A stretch of 64,000 bases of DNA from Antedon mediterranea. Taxonomy: Eukaryota; Echinodermata; Crinoidea; Comatulida; Antedonidae. A program made the position numbers and the translations under genes. Below, in pieces: positions 12,501-23,127 of the stretch; the stretch's first letter is position 1; every line of letters starts with the position of its first letter. Below the pieces are notes generated by a model. The model was given only the letters and a program-made list of their open reading frames with translations, ran no database searches and was not told where the DNA came from. The stretch is taken from the NCBI RefSeq assembly GCF_964355755.1, contig NC_092675.1, positions 2,328,312 through 2,392,311 on the forward strand, given 5' to 3'.

Positions 12501-15500
12501 CTCTGTACTGTAGTGGAACCTTACATTGATTATTTAACATCAACAGAACAAAAATGGTCACAACTATGTACATGTACACATTTTTTTTGGTTAAAGTTCA
12601 CCAATGATTTCTACATGGGTTGCAACCACAAAAGGTTTTTTTTCTTTGTTCTTCACAGTATTTTTAGTACGGTAGTTAGTATTATCCATACAAAACACAC
12701 ATGAAAAATAGTTACTACTCACCCTACCAAAAGAAAAAAAAAATTGTTTTTAATCAATACCAGTATCAAGTATCATTCACACAAAATTTGATTGATTTGA
12801 TGTTAATCATTAATTTAAAAAATCTAAATTCCTCACATTTACAACTTTTCATTTATAATTAAAAAAATGTTAAATGCATTATTCATTGCTGTTGTCCACA
12901 TAACGTTTACTATTACTGTATACCAACCCCTGAAAAGGTGTTTTGGAAAAAACAAAAATATTACTGTACATTACAATTGATGGTATTCTCTAATGATTCA
13001 ATTTGTCAGTCGTTACAATATAGATGATTTTAATTTGGCTCTTGGTGGTTTGTTTGTATGCTAATGAGTTAATATCCAAATTAAATTAAAAACATCTACT
13101 AAGTATACAATGACATTAAAAATGCAAAAACTTCCATCACGACTAAAATCTATTACTGTATTAATTGTATACACAACAAAGAAATAAAATAAAATATGAA
13201 TTTAGTTAAAACATGGAGGTATATATCCATGGTTAAAATAACTGTGGCATTGGAAGATAATTGGGCGCTAATCACTATTGTTAATGTTAGAGCATTTAAG
13301 AAAACAAATCTGTTTTTCAAGTTCCTTTGTTATATTTTTTTCTTTGAAAGGCAAGAAAATTTGTCACAGATGTGACACTGATGGAGTAAATTTAAATTTC
13401 GTCATATTAACCTAGGGGTCCAAGGAAAAGTATTTAGTCATGTTTTGCTAATTAGAATATTTTGCTATAGAACAGTTACCGTACTGACGCGGGTATAAGC
13501 CCATACTCAGGTATAAGTCCACCCCCGACTTTTGACTAATTTTCATGAAAAATTAGGCACTCGGGTATAAGCCCACCCATTAATTCGAAGATCTACAGTG
13601 TGTGTCGTAATACATTATTTGTATTTGGCGACGTCCATACACCGAATACACCTACCTTTGATCATAACCAAGCTAGGCTAATATACGCTAGGCCATATGA
13701 GGCCTAGCGGTCCTGTTTTGTTTACACTCCATCGCGGTCGAAGATCGCTTCACACACGACGCTACAAGTCGCCAAAACGGAAAACCACTATTTGGTATCG
13801 GCTGCCAAGCCATAAACAAGCTTATTAAATTTCTTTGGTACATTTCTATTTAACGAACATTGTATACTTGCTTTTCTGCTTGATAAATTCTTGTTCAATT
13901 GATGTTTAAAATAAGATATTCTACGATAAATTACATGAACTATAAGCTTAATTTTCAGACACTCTACACCTCGTGTATTAGAAGCAACGTCGTACACGTG
14001 AGGGCGCTCGCTCGCATGGTGGAATACACAGTGTACATGTGCTGTTTTTGACGATCTGCATTTTTGGATCCTTGGGTATAAGCCCACACCCCAAACTTGA
14101 CGTGATTTCATGTTCAAGGGGGGTGGGCTTATACCCGCGTCAGTACGGTAATTGATAATTTCAAAATAATATCAAAATCAGAGTTTTTATCCATTAGCCA
14201 GTTTAATTAAGCTACAATTAAAGCATTAAATTTCATTTTAAAATTTTATTTAGCAAAATTGCTAATCAAACTGATTTTTGAGTCGAGAAACATGTAGTAT
14301 TGTATTTTTTTGCTACACAATTTTCAAAATGTGTAGCATAAGGAAGGTTGTTTTGTATAGCGTTTTGCTATGCTAAACTGGCAAAATTATTCCCTGCTAA
14401 AAATCAGTAACAAATGTGTGTTTACAATGTACAGTGTGTTGCAACCATTGTAGTAAGAATAATAATACAGTAATCAGTACAGGGATTTGATGAAATAATA
14501 TTTTGTTCAGTAACTCAACTGTCACGCTGAATGTTATTATTATACATATTAATACACAATTCAGTAGATACAGATAGATTTGTTCTGACAAAAAATAAGA
14601 ACGACTAAAAATAAAACTAATAATTGACTAAATGTATGGATATTTTGTCAGCTGAGTTTTGAGTTTCAGTCAAACTTCTGTACTGTACTATTACATTAAT
14701 TTATAATTTTAATTCACGCAAATTATTACTATTTGCATTAGGAGCCAAAAATGAAAGTAGCAACATACTACACAATCTATCCAGTAAATTACAAAAAAAA
14801 TAATTCATTATAATTTCAACATGATGTAGAAAAAAAACATATTCCAATTGTCTATATAGAGGGCTCACTCTACGTGACCTTGAAAAGACTAATTTAATAT
14901 CACTTTTTGATGACACAAAAAAGGGATTAAAAACGTAATGTTTTAACTTAAATTGGTTTCAAATACGATTCATTTTGTCGTAGACCAGAAGATTCTATCA
15001 CAAATCAATAAAACATATACAGATAGTTCTACTGTAGCAGCACATACAATTGTTTGCTCAAATGTTGCCATGAATGTATTGTTTGCTGGTAATACAGTGT
15101 TTATGAATCTTCAATAAGGAAATCTCATAACATTTACTTAACACCTTTTATTATTGTGTCTAGTCTTTGTAATTCAGTCAAGCGTGCTGTAAGTTTACAA
15201 AACAATCACCCACAAACCCCTCATCTGCACCAGGAAAATGATCATTACACTAGTTCTAATACAGTAGTTAAAAATATACAAAACTTGTACCAATATACCA
15301 ATAAAAAATATCAGATATAATAATTATAAAATAGTGTTAAATCATTTACTTTTATCTATGTCCTTCCATAATTGGATAATTGGGCCGATAATAATACCAC
15401 GGCACTTTCCTGAAGTCTATTTTAATACCAATTTTACCAACTAGAAAGGTATGACACCATTAATGTTACTATAGATCTCTACACGAATATGAAACTTGCG

Positions 15501-15934
15501 CATGACGTTCCTGGGTTGAAACATCTCCTACACAGTATAGAAAAGGCTTAAATACCTTTCTAACATAATTAGGGTGCACTACTCCATGATTCAAAATGGC
15601 GCCATCCTATTCCATTCTTATTTATTCTATGCCTTTCTAAATGTTACACATTGATGAACAGTTTCTTATGTCATATGTTATTTGTTTCCACAAATAAAAA
15701 CTGGACCACTATTGTTAATAGTTGACCGCATCTATACTTACCTAATCGCAATTCTCCAAAATTTCCACATCCAATTTTCTTGCCAACTCTAAAATTTGGA
15801 CCAACCATGAGAACACTAGAGGTACCCGAGGTTCTGCTTCCTCCGGGTGGATGCCCGGGACGTGAACGCCCTTGCTTCCTCTTGTCTTCTTGACGGTTAT
15901 TACTCTGCATTTTGAAATTATGTCCACCGTTCAT
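3484..15934 (-). CDS. CSNK1G: Casein kinase 1 gamma, complete, 11 coding exons
   Basis: This Ser/Thr kinase of the CK1 family is membrane-anchored and phosphorylates, for example, the Wnt co-receptor LRP6 (family knowledge). Coding exons from 5' to 3': 15934-15742, 11044-11004, 9891-9822, 8864-8716, 8343-8109, 7380-7295, 6963-6879, 6564-6416, 6046-5981, 4525-4353, 3538-3484. All junctions are GT-AG and phases match, giving 433 aa; vertebrate gamma isoforms are about 415-450. I chose the ATG at 15934 because the reading MNGGHNFK leads straight into the kinase. Motifs: glycine loop GCGNFG at residues 55-60, catalytic Lys77 in [14 protein letters not shown] with Asp167, DFG at 190-192. The C-terminus contains [13 protein letters not shown] and [14 protein letters not shown], diagnostic of the gamma subfamily. 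A 5' UTR exon is likely upstream, because a strong acceptor (T-rich tract then CCAG) lies near 16113-16116. Confidence 0.96.
3718..4110. repeat. 360-bp segment bounded by 33-bp direct repeats
   Basis: An identical 33-bp sequence (it begins taatgttcattgcctaatg) occurs at 3718-3750 and 4078-4110, exactly 360 bp apart. The DNA between is more GC-rich than its surroundings and contains a tRNA-like gene. It lies in the last intron of CK1 gamma. The arrangement looks like an insertion with an unusually long target duplication, or a duplication-mediated capture. It does not look like a normal SINE, because the tRNA-like part is internal and there is no A-rich tail. Confidence 0.8.
3930..4000 (+). 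tRNA. tRNA-like gene, apparent anticodon AUC (Asp), Glu-like body
   Basis: A full 71-nt cloverleaf can be drawn. The acceptor is 7 bp (gccccag with ttggggc, one G-U). The D-arm is gtct/ggac around aatggtta. The anticodon stem is tctgc/gcagg with loop atatcaa, placing ATC at 3963-3965. The variable loop has 4 nt, and the T-arm is ccgag/ctcgg, fully paired. A T5 Pol III terminator follows at 4004-4008. The D-arm resembles tRNA-Glu. Two oddities argue for a divergent or inactive copy: anticodon AUC (eukaryotic tRNA-Asp uses GUC), and TTTGA instead of TTCGA in the T-loop, which would lose the conserved C56. The gene is antisense to CK1 gamma, in its last intron. Confidence 0.6.
4770..5281. mobile_element. 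MITE with ~57-bp terminal inverted repeats, TA-flanked
   Basis: The left end (ttagggagttttcgcaatct...) and right end (...gcgaaacctccctaa) are inverted copies over about 57 bp and include the shared block aacgaaaacggatacgtcac. Both ends are flanked by TA. The length is about 510 bp and no coding capacity is seen. The TA target and TIRs fit a non-autonomous Tc1/mariner-type element (inference). It lies in the intron between CK1 gamma exons 9 and 10. Confidence 0.8.
6150..6230 (+). mobile_element. tRNA-derived SINE head (fragment)
   Basis: The segment contains a good Pol III B box, ggttcgagtcc, at about 6200-6210, preceded by an A-box-like stretch (tagatagggttgagatgctt). It cannot form a full acceptor stem, so it is a SINE head or tRNA pseudogene rather than a tRNA. 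It is in the CK1 gamma intron between exons 8 and 9. Confidence 0.5.
6680..6796. repeat. 15-bp VNTR, ~8 units
   Basis: Tandem units of gacctggcaaggcct, varying at two positions (gcat/gcct, aagg/aaag). It is intronic in CK1 gamma (exons 7-8). Because the period is a multiple of three, open frames of repeated DLARP or LARSG run through it on both strands. These are by-products, not genes. Confidence 0.95.
7740..7860 (+). mobile_element. Possible SINE body fragment
   Basis: The words ccttaagcaaggcactctcattgcc resemble the region after the B box of the SINE at 25.3 kb (ccttaggcaagatacttta). No A or B box is preserved. Intronic in CK1 gamma. Confidence 0.3.
10769..10917. mobile_element. Harbinger-like MITE family A, copy 1
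   Basis: The ends are inverted copies (ctccgtctacactatcaaac / ctagtgtagacagagg), with the family core 'gtgatgtgcccata ... ccatatttggccacatcacac'. Flanks are TAA on the left and TTA on the right. It lies in the CK1 gamma intron between exons 2 and 3. Other members are at 30.1, 33.3, 34.0, 43.6, 52.9, 59.4 and 59.7 kb. Confidence 0.85.
13479..14148. mobile_element. TA-flanked MITE with GGGTATAAGCCCA subterminal repeats
   Basis: The TIRs are CCGTACTGACGCGGGTATAA at the left and its inverse at the right, with TA on both sides. The motif gggtataagccca recurs near both ends (about 13491, 13506, 13562, 14075 and inverted at about 14124), which would suit transposase-binding sites. The interior has no recognisable protein. 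It is about 670 bp, in the first CK1 gamma intron. Tc1/mariner- or pogo-like origin is inferred from the TA target. Confidence 0.88.
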
Positions 15935-17074
15935 CAAAATATATCAATCTCACAATTGAGTCAGACCCTACAAGTTCTGGTATAAATATGAGTTCAGTTT
16001 TCTACATCATTATTTCCAATACCCGCCAAGGAACTAACACTTTTGAATGAAAAACATGTCATCAAATATATTATCAAATCGTTTCCTTATAAAAATAACC
16101 TCGCTTGCATCATCTGGAAAAAAAAAAAAAAATCGTATCAATTAGAAATTTATATAGATTTATGTACCGTATGATCGAACTTGTATATTCCAAGAAATTT
16201 GGCGAATATGGGATTATACTCGGAGTAATATTAATATTGGATAGCAAAGCCTTGTGTCTGAAGTTAGGCTAAATTATGAGGTGGGACTACACACGAGCAT
16301 GGCATATTATTTACATAATAATTAATATGGTGTACAAATAGAAATATTTAAATTTTATAACATTTAATATAAGCACTTTTATTATATTCTGTTTAATGTT
16401 GTGTGTTTTTTGGTGTTTGAACAGTTAATCGAAAATATATTGTTTAATTCATGATTGACTTTGTTCTCTAGGTACAGCAGTATCAAGCATTGTAAATCAT
16501 TTAATTATGTAATTCTAATTTATTGATGATGACAAGTTGAAAGTTGAAATACTACATTAAAAATTATGACAGACATTGGACAATAATGATGTCAACATTA
16601 CTATTGTTGTTATCACTATACTGATTGTATTAAAAATGATAATAGAGATTGGATAAAGATAACAACATTACTATAGTTTACCAGATATACTGCATTGTCC
16701 AACAGATGGAGAATAAAATCAACTTACCAGCTGCAATGTATTCAAGTGAATGATGTTGTAATTGTTAGTTTAATGATCATGTCCGATGATTTTAATAAAA
16801 GAACTGAATATAGATTCTATGAATTTGAAGATAAGAGGAATGTTTTCCCTTGCGACTCAGTTATGTGGTGGCAACAGACTGGAGATTAATAATGGTGTCC
16901 CAGACTAGTTGGAATAAAGGTGAAGTGTGATCAAAGCAATTGGGGAAAAAAACAGTTGAATCTAATAATATAAATTGAACATGCAATTATGCCATGCTTT
17001 AATATATCCATGATTCAATCAGATACAGTACAGTTGCATTTAAAAGTTGTTCCTGTACATAATATAGTAGTTTA
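15935..17074. other. 5' flank of CK1 gamma
   Basis: Probable 5' UTR of CK1 gamma up to a minus-strand acceptor near 16113 (T-rich tract plus CCAG); the upstream non-coding exon was not located. The rest is AT-rich with no protein-like frame. Around 16560-16690 there are two loosely similar blocks (acattggacaataatgatgtcaac / gattggataaagataacaac). Confidence 0.45.
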
Positions 17075-19660
17075 TATGGAAAGCCAAACCCGCCAAAAAT
17101 ACATAATACATACCATCCACCAATAATTAATTCGTACAAAATTCAAACCATCCAATATTATCTCATGCAGTTCAATGAAAACTTAAACCATTCACCTAGT
17201 ATCTACACCATCCAATACAATGTGTGACCATCTACCACTAGCCCAAACGACAATACGCCGAACAAACTACCCATAACACAAACCATCTAAAGAATGTTGA
17301 GCCCAGGCAGCAATAATTGAATTAATCTAACGTTAATACAAGTATATATTAGCCAACTCATTTATCAACATTTCATGTAGTTCATGAACATTTCAAACAA
17401 AGCATCTTAATTTTAGTTCATCGAATTATAATTCTAATTCATTGCCTGTTTTATACACCGTTCGTCTGTTCAACAGTTGAAACAACTGTTTTGCACACGA
17501 TACGCCCGTTCGTGAGTTCAAACCATGATATTTGAAGCATCGACTTTCCAAACAGCGATTTTTCGCACCGAACGTATTTTCTTGAGTTAAAGTGGTTGCA
17601 TTTCAATCACTTGCTTTTGATTGGCCAGTATTACACACCGTTCGCTTGTTCGTGATTTCAAACCATGATATTTGAAGCATCGACTTTCCAAATGGCGATT
17701 TTTCGCACCGAACGTATTTTCTTGAGTTAAAGTGGTTGCATTTCAATCACCTACTTTCGATTGGCCAGTATTACACACCATTCGCTTGTTCGTGATTTCA
17801 TGTGATAACATTTCATTCGACAATTTTTCAAACGTTAGTTTTTGACTCCGCTTACGTATATGTCAGTTGATATACTATTTTTTAATTTTCATACTTTCCA
17901 TAGTCAGTTTTGTACATCATTCGCATTTACGCATGTAAAGTGTATTTATTCCACTCGACAAGTTTTAAAACGGTAGTTTTTTTTTTATTGTTTAATTGTA
18001 ACTGTTGGCGCCGATTTTATATTGGGGGGGAGGGGGAGGTGTTCGGTACTGAATTTGAACAGTACACATTTTTAAATATGGTACCTCTACACGTTGGGTT
18101 ATTTAATGCATGATGAATAACAAAATAATTATGATTTAATAACAATACACATGTTTTTATTTAATCCATGATAAATATTCGTAAAATATGTTTATTCGGA
18201 TATTTATTAATTACGTCTCCACTATAGTCTATAAAACATAATGAATGTCATTATTTCAAAAAAATAGGCCTACCCCGTAAACAAATGGAAGCTTCTCAAC
18301 AACAGTTAATTTATGCATCATAGAGAGCACAGAGCAGAAAATGGCTCTAGACCGGCCTCATCTAGCAGCCGCCGCACACGCCCGCCGCGTAGGGAGGGGA
18401 GAGAGAAGCACGACACCAGCTCTCTCTCTCCTCTGTCTCTCCCCCACAGGCGGGCGAGGTGGGTGTTACACCCCGGGCCTAGTTGTGGGGCGTAAAATTG
18501 TAACAGGCCCACAAGCTAAATTATATTATTTCATTCTGTTTTTTTTCCATTATTTAAGTTTGTGATAATGTGTGTAACCAGGGAGATGTAAAATAAATTT
18601 ATAAATTAGTTTACATCTCCCTGACCTGTGTGTGTAACGTAGGCCTAGGCCTAAGTAAGTGTCATACAGTCGTAAAGTTGACATTCATCCCCCGCCCCTC
18701 AATATTAAATCGGCGCCAACAGTTACAATTTAACAATAAAACAATAAATGTGCGAAAAACTACCGTTTAAAACTTGTCGAGTGGAATATCTACACTTTAC
18801 ATGCGTAAATGCGAATGATGTACAAAACTGACTATGGAAAGTATGAAAATTAAAAAATAGTATATCAACTGACATATACGTAAGCAGAGTCAAAAACTAA
18901 CGTTTGAAAAATTGTCGAATGAAATGTTATCACATGAAATCACGAACAAGCGAACGGTGTGTAATACTGGCCAATCGAAAGTAGGTGATTGAAATGCAAC
19001 CACTTTAACTCAAGAAAATACGTTCGGTGCGAAAAATCGCCATTTGGAAAGTCGATGCTTCAAATATCATGGTTTGAAATCACGAACAAGCGAACGGTGT
19101 GTAATACTGGCCAATCAAAAGCAAGTGATTGAAATGCAACCACTTTAACTCAAGAAAATACGTTCGGTGCGAAAAATCGCTGTTTGGAAAGTCGATGCTT
19201 CAAATATCATGGTTTGAACTCACGAACGGGCGTATCGTGTGCAAAACAGTTGTTTCAACTGTTGAACAGACGAACGGTGTATAAAACAGGCAATGAATTA
19301 GAATTATAATTCGATGAACTAAAATTAAGATGCTTTGTTTGAAATGTTCATGAACTACATGAAATGTTGATAAATGAGTTGGCTAATATATACTTGTATT
19401 AACGTTAGATTAATTCAATTATTGCTGCCTGGGCTCAACATTCTTTAGATGGTTTGTGTTATGGGTAGTTTGTTCGGCGTATTGTCGTTTGGGCTAGTGG
19501 TAGATGGTCACACATTGTATTGGATGGTGTAGATACTAGGTGAATGGTTTAAGTTTTCATTGAACTGCATGAGATAATATTGGATGGTTTGAATTTTGTA
19601 CGAATTAATTATTGGTGGATGGTATGTATTATGTATTTTTGACGGGTTTGGCTTTCCATA
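17075..19660. mobile_element. Foldback transposon, ~2.59 kb with ~0.95-kb inverted arms
   Basis: The left arm (17075 to about 18040) is repeated almost perfectly in inverse orientation at about 18690-19660. The extreme ends are tatggaaagccaaacccg and its complement. The same six bases, agttta, abut both ends (17069-17074 and 19661-19666), a good candidate target-site duplication. Each arm carries internal direct repeats with a 140-bp period (for example aaaccatgatatttgaagca at 17520 and 17660), which include the word ttcgcaccgaacgtattttc. The spacer of about 650 bp includes a GC-rich stretch at 18330-18500 and a small perfect-stem hairpin at about 18578-18615. No transposase was found, so it is non-autonomous. 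Confidence 0.93.
18578..18615. repeat. Hairpin inside the foldback spacer
   Basis: cagggagatgtaaa and its complement tttacatctccctg are separated by an AT-rich loop. This is a second, nested inverted repeat at the centre of the larger palindrome. Confidence 0.8.
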
Positions 19661-20440
19661 AGTTTAGGAATAAACATTAAGCACTACGCCATAATGACCC
19701 TTGCTTGCTTGCAGTTGTCTGGAAGTTGCCTAATTGTCAACATGAACATTACGGCCAACTAGTTGAGTTAAGTCAACATAAGTGTGGCTTTTTGTCCCAA
19801 TCATGTGTTGTAGTCACATTATTACTGTAGCTGGGCCTTGTATTGCTTAGTCACTGCGTATATAGTAGGACTATTTGTGATCAATTGTGACTTACTAACT
19901 GTACACTGTAGCAGAAAGCACAGATTACTGTACATTGTAAGAACTAGCATATAAAATGTTCACCCAAACATCATCCTTGGGAATAATTGTTAGTGTACCT
20001 GTACTGTAGTAAGGGCTTGTCTTTTAGATAAAAGCCCACTTTTCAAAATTGATTTCATTTCTTTTAATCAAAGAGACAAATACCAGAGTCAGACAGCGTT
20101 GAAAATACAATTTGTTTGTTTTAATGTTATTTGCGTGTACAGTAGAAACAAATAGTTTCCTTAATAGTCCTTTTGATGATTAATCCTGGTAAAACCTAAT
20201 GTCAGCAAACATCGACGCGATAATTTTAATCAAAAAGCAGAGGATCCTGAATGTCATACTACAATAATCAACAACATGTTTCTCCGGCTTAATATCTTAC
20301 ACACATATCCCCTAAGATAACTTACTTAGTTCTGAAAAAATGTGAATTTGTTTAAATGTTGCCATAAAAACTGGGTAAAATGTTCGTACAAAAATCTTGT
20401 CCCAGCTTGCCTGGGATAGCTGTTGTCAACAAGCTACTTT

Positions 20441-21192
20441 CAATAGACACGTGTCGCGCTCGCGAGATCACCGTCAGTTTGACCTTTTAGTGGGTATACA
20501 ATGGTAAACAAACACAGCGAGAGGTATGTTAAAGCATTGGGAGAACTGAGAGATGATCATCTTAAAAAGCAATCGTCAAAACTAGCCTTTGATGGAATGG
20601 CATGGTAAGGAAGTTATTTATTTTCTAAACTTATGTTTTATATTCACTGTAGAATTATTTGGGCATTTGGTTCGGAATCATCGACTTTATTTAATAATTT
20701 ATGTATTGTCATTTTTGGTTTGACACATATATATTACGGTGCATTTAATACATGTTAACTGTTGATTTTATTTACAAATGTTGCGTAAATATATTAATTA
20801 TTATCTTTCATTCTTCTTCATGCTCCTATTGCATCTTCCATGTATTATGTGATGTTCTTCGGCGCTTAAACAGACACCCAAGCCTCCTAGGCCTAGTAGT
20901 AGACGAAGTACCGCATCAGGCAACGCCACCGGGCCACTATCCTTCGGAGCCGACGCAAACCACTCAGCAAGTGTTTGAAAATTAAAAACAGGAATATTAT
21001 TCAGTGATTTTGTGTAGTTAAATTCACGATTTATCCAACATATACAACATTTATGATGCACCTTGCAACAAAAGCACTCGGCAGTCGCCATTTCGCTATA
21101 CTTCAACACGCACTAGGCGAGAGGTGTTCGGTTTGTTTACAAATCTATACCCACTATTTCTGATTGGTCGCGAGCGCGAAACGTGTCTATTG
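20441..21192. mobile_element. DNA transposon remnant, caatagacacgt... inverted ends
   Basis: The ends match in inverse orientation: caatagacacgtgtcgcgct on the left against a right end reading caatagacacgtttcgcgct on the other strand. After a gap, homology continues inwards (tagtgggtata... and gtaaacaaac on both sides). It is about 750 bp. The interior has an open frame on the minus strand from 21090 to about 20801 with a Cys/His-rich start (ATAECFCCKVHHKCCICW). On the plus strand, a short ATG frame at 20501 (VNKHSERYVKALGEL) ends at a good donor, GTAAGG. I do not recognise either product. No convincing target duplication was found. Confidence 0.75.
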
Positions 21193-21389
21193 TTTTGTTT
21201 TCAACCTTCTGACTTCTATTCAAAATAAGATGGTAAAACCTACATGATGGAAATACCAAATGACTGTTCTTTTTGCGCGTGTCTTAAAATAGCATGATGA
21301 CAATATTTCACATAAATTTGTGGGTAACAAATACAGTGTAAGTCTGCTAAGTTCTAATAACTACAACAGTAGTAATGACTATAATTTTT

Positions 21390-21510
21390 ATGTGTTGAAA
21401 TTTTAAATGTAAATATGTATATGTTTGTATGATGTAGTATGTTTATGTTAAGCGGATAGCCCTTGATGGCATTTGCAGCAATAAAGAAATTGTATTGAAT
21501 TGAATTGGTT
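21390..21510 (+). mobile_element. Retroposon 3' end (attgaattgaattg tail)
   Basis: A block ending agcggatagcccttgatggc...aataaagaaattgtattgaattgaattg is found again in inverse orientation at about 33560-33660. Two dispersed copies that share the same terminal attga repeats suggest the 3' end of a non-LTR element. Confidence 0.6.
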
Positions 21511-23127
21511 ACATAAAAATTAAAGAAAATTCACTACTGTATGTCCCATTTCAAGTAGGCCTAGTAATTACAGTATAACACATATTAACGCCATCTTGTT
21601 CCACTGGTTAGGCTTTTTGTCGTCATGGGGATGGGGAGGGGTGTAGTACTGCGGTTATTAATAAGCCTTCAATTCAATTTCTTTTTTTGATATATTTTTT
21701 AGACTTTTTAAATTGAGTTCAATTGTATAATTATTTATCGAGTGTAGTGTGGATCTTTTTAAAAAGATTTAAGGGATTTTAGAATTAGAATTTAGAAAAA
21801 GATGGGAGGTCATTTGATTCTCTCGATTTCTATCCAGCCTAAAACCTAGACGTGGAAAATAGACCAAAATCTCTGTGTCTATGATTAAGAAAAATGGCCG
21901 GTAAATATTGAGATTGTTTACATTTACAATAGTGAGGACCAAATCACATAGCATCTGACGTCTGTTCTTCTCTAACGGCAAGTGGGTAAACAACTGTAAG
22001 TTCTCTTCAATAACATTAATATTATGTTCGATGAAAGATAAAACGACTGTTGTTAATAATAAAAACTATTTTTGTTCCCATATCAAATTTAAACAAAGCC
22101 TGAGAAATGTGAATATAGGCTACAGCAAAACATATATTATTTCAGATTTAATAATGAACTAGGGCTAGACATACTAGTTTATTGTTCCCCTATATATTAT
22201 TCGACAGGACTTAATCAGTTATAGGAAGTCAGGCTGGCCTCCTAGGCCTGAGATTAAAACCTAGCTGGTGGTGATTTCATTGTTAAGTTTTTTAAAACAA
22301 TAGTCAAATACGGATCAAATACCTAGTTAGGCCTACTGATTGACCGTTAATTCAAATACAATTAAAACAGCTAATTATGACCTTAAAAGAAGGATTTCTA
22401 ATGTAAATCGTTGCAACATGATGGTCATTACTTTTATTTGTTTGGCCTAAAAGAAAACAAAAAATATGCTTGCCAGGCAGATTCAACAGAGATTTATACT
22501 CCTTGGAAAAAATCATTTTGTGCTGTATGCTATACAGAAATTAGCAAATTATTCTATATTAACGAAATCCTTATTCTAAAACAGAAATCATTCATTATAT
22601 TAGTGTTAAATATAACTAATTTGTGACAATAAACAAAGGTAATTTACATTGCAGACCTACCCCATATGAAATACAAAGCGGCTTCTTTTTGAGTCAGACA
22701 GGGCGAGATGAGGTCACTGAGACCGCATTCAATCTCTCTCCTCCCCAGCAAACTACGCATGTCAATATGGACTTCCTGTTGCCAAGGGGTTTATGAAGTA
22801 AACAACGACTATTACCTTAATAAAGTTTATTCTGTTTATCTTAATAAATTACACACACTCTTAATTTTTAAACCTAGACTAAATGATAAGAAATTTTGAA
22901 TCTGAAATGTTAAAAACTTACTAAAATTTGTACCAAACGTTCTCTTTCTACAATTTCGATAGTCAGCAGATATGACGTAGCTTCCGCCTTATTTTGAACT
23001 ACGCTTGCGCACCGCCAAAGGTCAAATTTAAGGCGGACATTTTCAAATTAGAAAGTAAATACTGAATCGCATTCTTGAGAGTAAAACAATTTTTGTTGAT
23101 GGTATTTTTTCAATATTTTAAAATAAA
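21511..23127. other. Intergenic, upstream of CEP120
   Basis: No gene is recognised. There are scattered aggccta words, especially 23180-23520 in the first CEP120 intron and around 22200-22260. The CEP120 promoter must lie near 22.9-23.1 kb, where the DNA is slightly richer in CG (tacgcttgcgcaccgcc). No TATA box stands out. Confidence 0.4.

Noticed and set aside
13788-14117. 109-codon minus-strand open frame inside the 13.5-kb MITE
   Set aside because: It has no homology that I recognise, starts from a subterminal repeat and lacks transposase features.
18313-18565. Overlapping GC-rich open frames on both strands
   Set aside because: They lie in the spacer of the foldback element, have Arg/Pro/Ser-biased composition from base content and resemble no protein.
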